Below, one piece after another: positions 57,737 to 64,000 of a stretch of 64,000 nucleotides of DNA. The first letter of the stretch is position 1. Each line of letters starts with the position of its first letter. The notes under the pieces are model-generated. The model saw nothing but the letters and a program-made list of their open reading frames with translations. It did not search any database and was not told where the DNA came from. A program made the position numbers and the translations under genes. Origin of the DNA: Ulva prolifera (taxonomy: Eukaryota > Chlorophyta > Ulvophyceae > Ulvales > Ulvaceae); NCBI GenBank assembly GCA_023078555.1, contig CM041197.1, positions 2,824,501 through 2,888,500 on the forward strand. The letters run 5' to 3'.

Positions 57737-60231
57737 TCAGATGCCGAAGCCGAAGACGGCCTTGATCTTGTAGAAGATGAGCTGCCGCCAGCCGTGCTCG
57801 GTGGTGCCGAGGACGGCGTGGTTGCCGAACTTGTCCTCGTCCGGGATGCCCTCCTGCGTCAGCTGCACCACGGTGTGCCCCGGCTCCGGCTCCTCGATCG
57901 CCAGAGTCACCTGCACGCTCGCCCCCTTGGCCACCTTTTTGCCGCTCGGGCCTATGGTGGAGAGTACATAAATTGAGCGTGCCCACCCCATGTCAGGTCC
58001 AAGGGGATCGTACTACTAGGTCTAGCGAGCGTTGCTGTGCGGATGTGGTGGCGCTCAAGCATGGCACCATCACGCAGATTCATGCAGAGTGCCGCAGTCG
58101 AGGCGACGGTGCCACCTGGCGGTGCTCGAGGTTTGGGGATTGATGATCGCTTGCGTGCAAACGGGCGAATGCGCCATGAAACGTCGGGATCGCTGAACCA
58201 CAGTCTGTCAGACAAGACGCCACGGCATGCCAGACCCATCGAGCCCGGATAGTCCCAGAAGCACCCTCACGAGGCGCCCGCGTTTCATCAACAGTACAAC
58301 CCACACAGCAGAGGCCACTGTGTGTCATGGCCGGAACATAAGATCGCATGGGTATCTCGCGTGTGGTGCGGGCGAATGCGGCGGGGTGTTGGAGCGCGCC
58401 TTGGAGTAGAGGCCGTCCGGCCACGTCGTGAATCGCCAGTCCTGCACGATCAGCTTCCCGGGCTGCAGCTCCCGCTGGACGCCCTCGATGCTGCCCCCGA
58501 ACATCTTGAACTCCCCGCCGACCTCGCGGCTGACGGTCGCGTCGCTCTGCGTGAACGCCTTGACCCGCGCGTCGTTCGTGAACACATCAAAGATGTCCGC
58601 CGCGGCTGCACAGCACGCACAGCACGGCGTCAGCGGCGCGTGATAGCATGCAGTTGGCGCAGGGGACAGCGTTGCGCTCTGCCCGACGGACGAGCCCGTG
58701 AGCCGGGGCATGGCACATGTGGTGCTAGAACGCACGAGTAGGTCCCAGAGCTCGAGGCACTGGACAGCCGGAACATGGAGACCAGCGCAACAGAGGGTGA
58801 GGAGTGCGGCGAGAGGAATCTATGTCAGGAAGCATGCGAGTGCTGCACGGTCTGGAGCGTACATCGCGACAAGTACAGTCGCTGTGTTGCGCCGTTCTTG
58901 CCTCACATACGGTCGGGAGTCAGAGCCGACCGCTGTCAGAGCACCCAGCCAACAACCAAACAAAAAAACCAGCCGGCATATCTCCCAGCCCAGCCAAAGG
59001 AACAAGACCAGCCTTGTCCCTCACTAGGATGTTCAAAGCTCCGGGGCGTTTGTGCCGTGATCACAATGCGGGTATGCATGCGCAGAGCCAATCACCGGCG
59101 AGCAGAGATGCATGTGCAATGTATCACGTATGCGACACTCCACCGCAAGCATGTAGATGCTGGGGAGGGCAGGAGCATACACGCATAGAATGTCTCTTTG
59201 ATCTGTAGTGTCTGTGTGCCGCGCTTGGTGCCGTCTGACGCCTTGGATGGGGCCGCGGTGGGTGCTGCAGGCGCAGCTGGCTTCGATGTGGAATGGTCCT
59301 TAATGACCGTCTTGGCCGGTTTCCCTGCATCGTCACTGGATCCGGCTGCTTTCCCCGCGTGGAACTCTTCTACAAACTTCTGGAGCGGCGGGAAAATTGC
59401 CTGCATATCAACCGGTCATTGTCTCTTTCCAGGTTAAACTTGGGAAAACCACGTGACGCCTGGGGAGCTGACACTTGAGGATGCGGACACACATGGAGCA
59501 AGGAGGCGAGCACGCAGTACACAATAGTCAGATAAAGGGCCTCACTTTTGATCGATTGCTATAGATAGCATCCTTGACTTTACGGTCGGCTTCTGTGTCC
59601 TTGTCAGGTTTTACTTGGACTTCGGGGTCCTCATCATGATTCTCCTCTGCGACATACGGTAGCACGACCTGAATGCCATTTCCAGGTCAGGAACTTGTTT
59701 GGTGAACCTGTATTGCTGCAGCTGCAGCATGCAGTGAGGGTGAAGCATCGCAGTGCTCCCAGCTGGGATGTTGACTGTCGAAATTGTTGACTGGCTCCCA
59801 CTTCTAAAGCAAAGCATGCGCGACCAGCATTTTGTTTTGGGAAATGGCGTATCATATCGATGTTCGCAGCTGTACAATCGACACATGTGTGCAACGCAAG
59901 GCAACGCAAACGCCAACCGTCGCACCTTGCCCGAGACACCTTCGCCATCGCTGCTACCTTCGAACGAAAGCACAACCTTCAATTCGTAGCTGGGAATGAG
60001 TTTTTTCTTCCTGATGTTTAAGAACGCTTCTCCTTCCACGTTGTCCAAGCCCGTCACTTTGGCGCTGACACCGCCCCCGTCAACAAGCACTACGCCATCA
60101 AACAGGTCAGCCATGCGTTGCCGGGTCCAGTTGATGCAATCCTTCTCACTCCAATGCCACTGATTGACATTTTGCCCGTCTTTTCTTTCGTCCACGATCC
60201 ATCGGTCATCACCTTTGCCCCACTCAGCCAT
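57737..60231 (-). CDS. AHA1: AHA1, activator of Hsp90 ATPase (6 exons)
   Basis: Co-chaperone that binds the Hsp90 middle domain and speeds its ATPase cycle. Minus-strand exons: 60231-59926 (ATG), 59668-59546, 59400-59181, 58605-58400 and about 57925-57737 (TGA), about 347 residues, close to the usual 340; phases agree. The N-terminal domain has MAEWGKGDDRWIVDER and NVNQWHW (residues 21-27), where the family motif is NxNNWHW, so one Asn is replaced by Gln. A Lys/Ala/Pro-rich linker follows. The C-terminal AHSA1/START-like domain has ADIFDVFTND, WRFTTWPDGLYSK, EEPEPGHTVVQLTQ and the terminal FYKIKAVFGFGI. The donor after LYSK is GCGCGC; no GT donor exists in that open stretch before its frame closes. 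The last acceptor is uncertain by nine bases (57925 or 57934). MetH lies 605 bp upstream on the same strand. Confidence 0.92.
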
Positions 60232-60836
60232 TGTACTGCAGTTACGCTTGACAACGGCACGCTAACACAACGTAGATCCTATTCGCAACAGATGCACCCG
60301 ACAGACTTATGAACCACATTTGCTGACAACTTGAATATCAGGCGTGAACCGCTGGCAACCTGCAGGCTGTACCTGGTACTGATTCACGTGGATGTTTCTC
60401 GAAACGACCATCAATGGTCATGCATGCTCGGTAACGTTTACTCCAAAGTTGCTGTTACAGTGACTCATATCAACTGCAATCTGAATTTAAGCATCACATT
60501 AATATCCAAAGCATGGCCACAAATAGGCGCCTGCTTTCCATGATGCCCCAAACACACTGCTGGACAGCGGCACACCTTCAACTACACATGAAAACAAAAA
60601 GAAACAGGGGCACGCATGCCCCTCCACAGGCATCTACTGGCACGTGCTGGCGTACTGACAGCGCCTCTCAACACGGGCACAAGCACCAGAGCCGGACGCG
60701 TCAAGCGCCCGACCAATCACCCTCCTTCTGACACAAGCTATGCCACGTCACCACAATGCACTCCCTCACCCCCTTGCTGAGGCGCAGAGGCTGACAGAGA
60801 CCCGTTGCAAAGAAGTGGTCACCAGTCGAAAGAACT
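60232..60836. other. Spacer: MetH 3' flank and AHA1 promoter region
   Basis: A 605-bp gap between two minus-strand genes. It must carry the 3' UTR of MetH and the promoter and 5' UTR of AHA1. No TATA box, heat-shock element array or terminator was recognised. Confidence 0.5.
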
Positions 60837-63800
60837 CTACGGCTCGTAGCTGAGCATGGGCGAGAGCCACCTCTCACATTCGTCACGGGGCATCTCCTTC
60901 CGGTCTGCGTACTGGTGAACCTGTTCCGATGTGATCTTACCCACCGCAAAGTAGGACGACTCCTTCGCACCGAAGTACAGGCCTGCACAGCAACAGCCCC
61001 TTCAGCATCTCCTACAGCCCCCTGGCCACACCCGCTGGCGTCCAAACGCCAGACTCCAGGCAGTGATCATGTGATGGCCATCGACGCCATGTGATATCAC
61101 TCAACGGCCATCGCTCAAAGCAGGCGGTGCGCATCAGCTGGCCAGAGCTCATGGGCAGACTTACCCCACACGCCCAGGGGCAGGCCTCAACCCACACAAG
61201 CACGCACGAGTGAATGGCAGGCCGCTGAGGAAGACCACATAGCGCCACAACCACGTCCGCACGTGCCGAGAACCCACGAAACACACAGCGCAGGGGGCGC
61301 ACCACTGACGGACGCGGCGGGGAGCATCGCGAGCGAGTCCGTGAGCTCGCAGTCGATCTCCTCCTTCACCTTCATGAGGTCCCACATCGTCGTCTTCTCC
61401 GTGTGGTCCGGCTGCGACGGGTAGCCCGGCGCCGGGCGGATGCCCTGGTACTTGACCTTGAGCATGTCGTCCGGCGAGAGCGACTCCTCGGGCGCGTAGC
61501 CCCACAGGTCCTTGCGCACGTCCTCGTGCAGCTTCTCGGCGACGGCCTCCGCGAGGCGGTCCGCGAGCGCCTCCGCCATGATGTACGAGTAGTCGTCCTA
61601 CAGCCACTCCGCCCGTTAGCGCACAAGCGCGCCCAAACAAGCATGGAAGTTCAAGCGCTTGCTTTCGAGCACCACTGTGAGCTGAAAGCTGTGCTGCACC
61701 ACGGCTCGAGCACGGTCGGGAACACGCACGCCTTCAAGTCGGCAGGCTCACGACCCACCCTGGAGCATCTTCAAAAACGTTGTCTCCAAAAACGAGTGCA
61801 ACGCAAGAACAGGGGCGTGGCACAGTGGCAGGGGGGGGGGGGGGGAGCAGGAGAGCAGCAGGGGTTTGGAGAGGGAGACATATCACAAGGGCTCCGGCCA
61901 TCGCATCACATCACACGCACGGACGAAGCGACCAAAAGCAGCGATCCACTCAATTCGACGCACTCAGCACACAACAAAGACCGGCCCAGGAGAGCGCGCT
62001 GTCGCGCGCGCACCTGGTCGGCCTTGTACTTCTCGGTGAGCTTCTCGAGGCCGAGGCCGGCGGTGTTGACAAACAGGCCGAGGTAGTCCGGCAGGCCTGT
62101 CTCCTTCGGCGCGATGAAGTCCGACAGGCAGAAGTACCTGCACCCTGTGCGCCGTCAGCACCGCGGCCAGTCCACCACCCCCGCTGGAGAGTCGAGGGCA
62201 CGCCCCATGCGGACGCTGCCCGTTCCATCGGGAGGCACAAGCCCATTAACTTGAGTCCGGGTCAACACGACACATGCTGCAACGTGTGCCGTTGACCAGC
62301 CCAGGCCAACAGAAATCTATAGTTTAAGGATTACCTGTGCTGCCGCCGCTGATGCACGGCCCCACGCATGTACCCAGACTACCTCGTCACACGGTGCCAC
62401 GACTCCACGCGACACAGGTCAGAGTGTCATTTGGATGCCTTTCCAACGTCAGGAAACCCACCCGGCACAGGAAACCCACCCGGCGCCCGCGGCAGTGTAG
62501 CCTGAATAGATTACACAGCCATTGCATGGCAGAGCACCAACTCAGACGACCGGGCAATGCAGCCAGATAAAAAAAAAAAGATGCGGTGCCCGTGACAGTG
62601 GAGGAGGCGTAGCGAGGGAGGGGGCGCACGGGTCGGACTTGTCCTCCTTCTCGCTCTGCTGCCGCAGGCCGTGGAACTTGCAGCGCACGGTCGTGCGGCT
62701 CTCGTCCTCGTACACCTCGATGTCGTCGCCGACGGTGTTCGCGGGGTAGATCCCGACCATCGCGTTACACGTGACGTGCTTCTCGCGGATGAACTCCTGC
62801 AGCATCTCCTGGGCCTCCGCAAACAGCTTCTTCGCCTCCTCGCCGACCTGCAGCCACGGCGGACGCGCGTGAGGATATGGGCATTTGAGCTCTCACACGC
62901 ACAGAGACAGGGCTGTTTTGCAGCGGCACAGCACGGCACAGCACGGCGCGCTGCTCACGCCTGCAGTGACTCTCTACTGCCGCCACTGCGGCGGCCACCG
63001 CAACCGCGGCTGCAGGCGCAGCCGTTAGCCTTGCGATGCTGACATGTACACAGCCGCACGCAGGTACCCACGACGACTGTGAGAAAATCTGCACCCCTGG
63101 TCACAGCCGCAGGCTTTGTGAAGCAGGCAGCGGTCAGTGGCCACCACAACCGTGGCAGCAGCCCGCGCCATGGCCACGGCAGAGGGAGGCAGGGCGCACG
63201 GTGGCATCGTTGAAGATCTTGGGGTAGCCGCGGTTGGGGTAGCGGCCGCGCAGCTGCCAGACCTGGAAGAAGGGGTTCCAGTCGATGTAGTCGACGACGC
63301 TCTCGATCGGGATCTCCTTGAACACCTTGGTGCCGAGGATCTTGGGCACGTGCGGCTTGTTCGCGGGGTCCTTCCAGTCGATCTGCACCGCAGCGCGCCA
63401 TCAAATGGCGCACACGAAATACCAGAAACACGATATCCACAGCCGTTGAAGTCAACACCACAGCTGACACGTGCCTTGTGCAGTCGGTCCCCGCAACTGA
63501 GGACAGCTGGCAACCGCCACCGACAGACCCATCGCCGTCCATTCGGCATCTATATGGCCCAAATGAGTCATGGCGACAGCCTCAGCTCAGGATCAGCGCG
63601 CCCCCTGAGCTGACGGGAACATGTCTGTGCGCAGATCTCCTGACCCGCGCCCACGGACAAGCCGCAGCACAGGACACACAGCACGCGCGGAGATGCGAAG
63701 ACAAAGAAAACCACTGGCGGGGCGGCGGCAGCGACGCACCTTGAAGCCGCGGCTCTGCGCGACCGCGAGGTCGACGTACTTGCGGTCCTCGAGGCCGGCA

Positions 63801-64000
63801 TAGAACTCAGCGCGCAGCTCGTCGTACTCCTCCTTCACCTCCTCCGCGAAGTCGATCGCGTTCTGGGGGTCCATCAGCGCCTGGCAGACGGGCACGGAGC
63901 GCGAGGCGTCGAGGACGTAGATGACGGTGCCGTCGTACACGGGGTCGATCTTGACGGCGGTGTGCATCTTGGACGTCGTCGCGCCGCCGATCAGCAGCGG
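60837..64000 (-). CDS. METH: Cobalamin-dependent methionine synthase, C-terminal part (6 exons, runs off the window)
   Basis: Transfers methyl from 5-methyltetrahydrofolate to homocysteine via B12. Minus-strand exons: 64000-63740 (open at the window edge), 63382-63200, 62847-62630, 62137-62014, 61597-61303 and 60982-60837 (TAG); all phases agree. The window edge falls in the end of the B12-binding domain ([18 protein letters not shown]). The rest is the AdoMet-binding reactivation domain: [92 protein letters not shown], the AdoMet-contact segment [19 protein letters not shown], then AAASVSG-type and [13 protein letters not shown], ending PMLSYEP. The homocysteine, folate and most of the B12 domains lie beyond 64000. 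All five donors have C at +4 and G at +5. Confidence 0.95.
61831..61845. repeat. Poly(G) tract, 15 bp
   Basis: Located in the MetH intron between 61597 and 62014; it reads as C on the coding strand. Confidence 0.85.

Overview
This is a 64 kb window of nuclear DNA from an intron-rich, GC-rich eukaryote. Eight genes can be built from spliced exons, with 31 inferred introns. The exons have strongly GC-biased third positions, and the donor consensus is unusual (GTGCGC or GTACGC instead of GTAAGT). A plant-type asparaginyl-tRNA synthetase, a TRB-like Myb protein and a B12-dependent methionine synthase together suggest a unicellular alga. Haptophyte-like is my best guess, but the sequence does not settle it.

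Layout. (1) 216-13008, + strand: cytosolic asparaginyl-tRNA synthetase, 7 exons, with large transposon-filled introns. (2) 13009-19785: no supported gene, only mobile-element tails and palindromes. (3) 19786-25968, +: a protein with an N-terminal telomere-repeat-binding (TRB-type) Myb domain. Splice phases allow its two-exon 5' part to join a four-exon Ser/Pro/Ala-rich 3' part across a 2.9 kb intron, giving 733 residues. (4) 30822-33984 and 34095-41418, +: two class 3 lipases in tandem only 110 bp apart, the second with a 5 kb intron. (5) 43631-47643, -: a 602-residue leucine-rich-repeat (RNI-like) protein whose two halves differ in base composition. (6) 54233-55432, -: a small Cys-rich protein resembling the bacterial-PH-like family. 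(7) 57737-60231, -: the Hsp90 co-chaperone AHA1, including a likely GC-AG intron. (8) 60837-64000, -: the C-terminal third of cobalamin-dependent methionine synthase, running off the window end.

These look like ordinary, independently transcribed eukaryotic genes. No operon-like logic, CRISPR array or prokaryotic defence system was seen. The accessory signal is in the repeats. There are two lineages of non-LTR retrotransposon, many reduced to 3' tails of 30-150 bp and several still flanked by target-site duplications. There is a tRNA-derived SINE family with two near-full copies of about 265 bp, a decayed Copia RNase H, long poly(G)/poly(C) tracts confined to introns and flanks, perfect palindromes and hairpins, and a 21-bp satellite open in all six frames. 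Exon limits were set by eye from GT-AG signals, reading phase and remembered family alignments; no database search was run.
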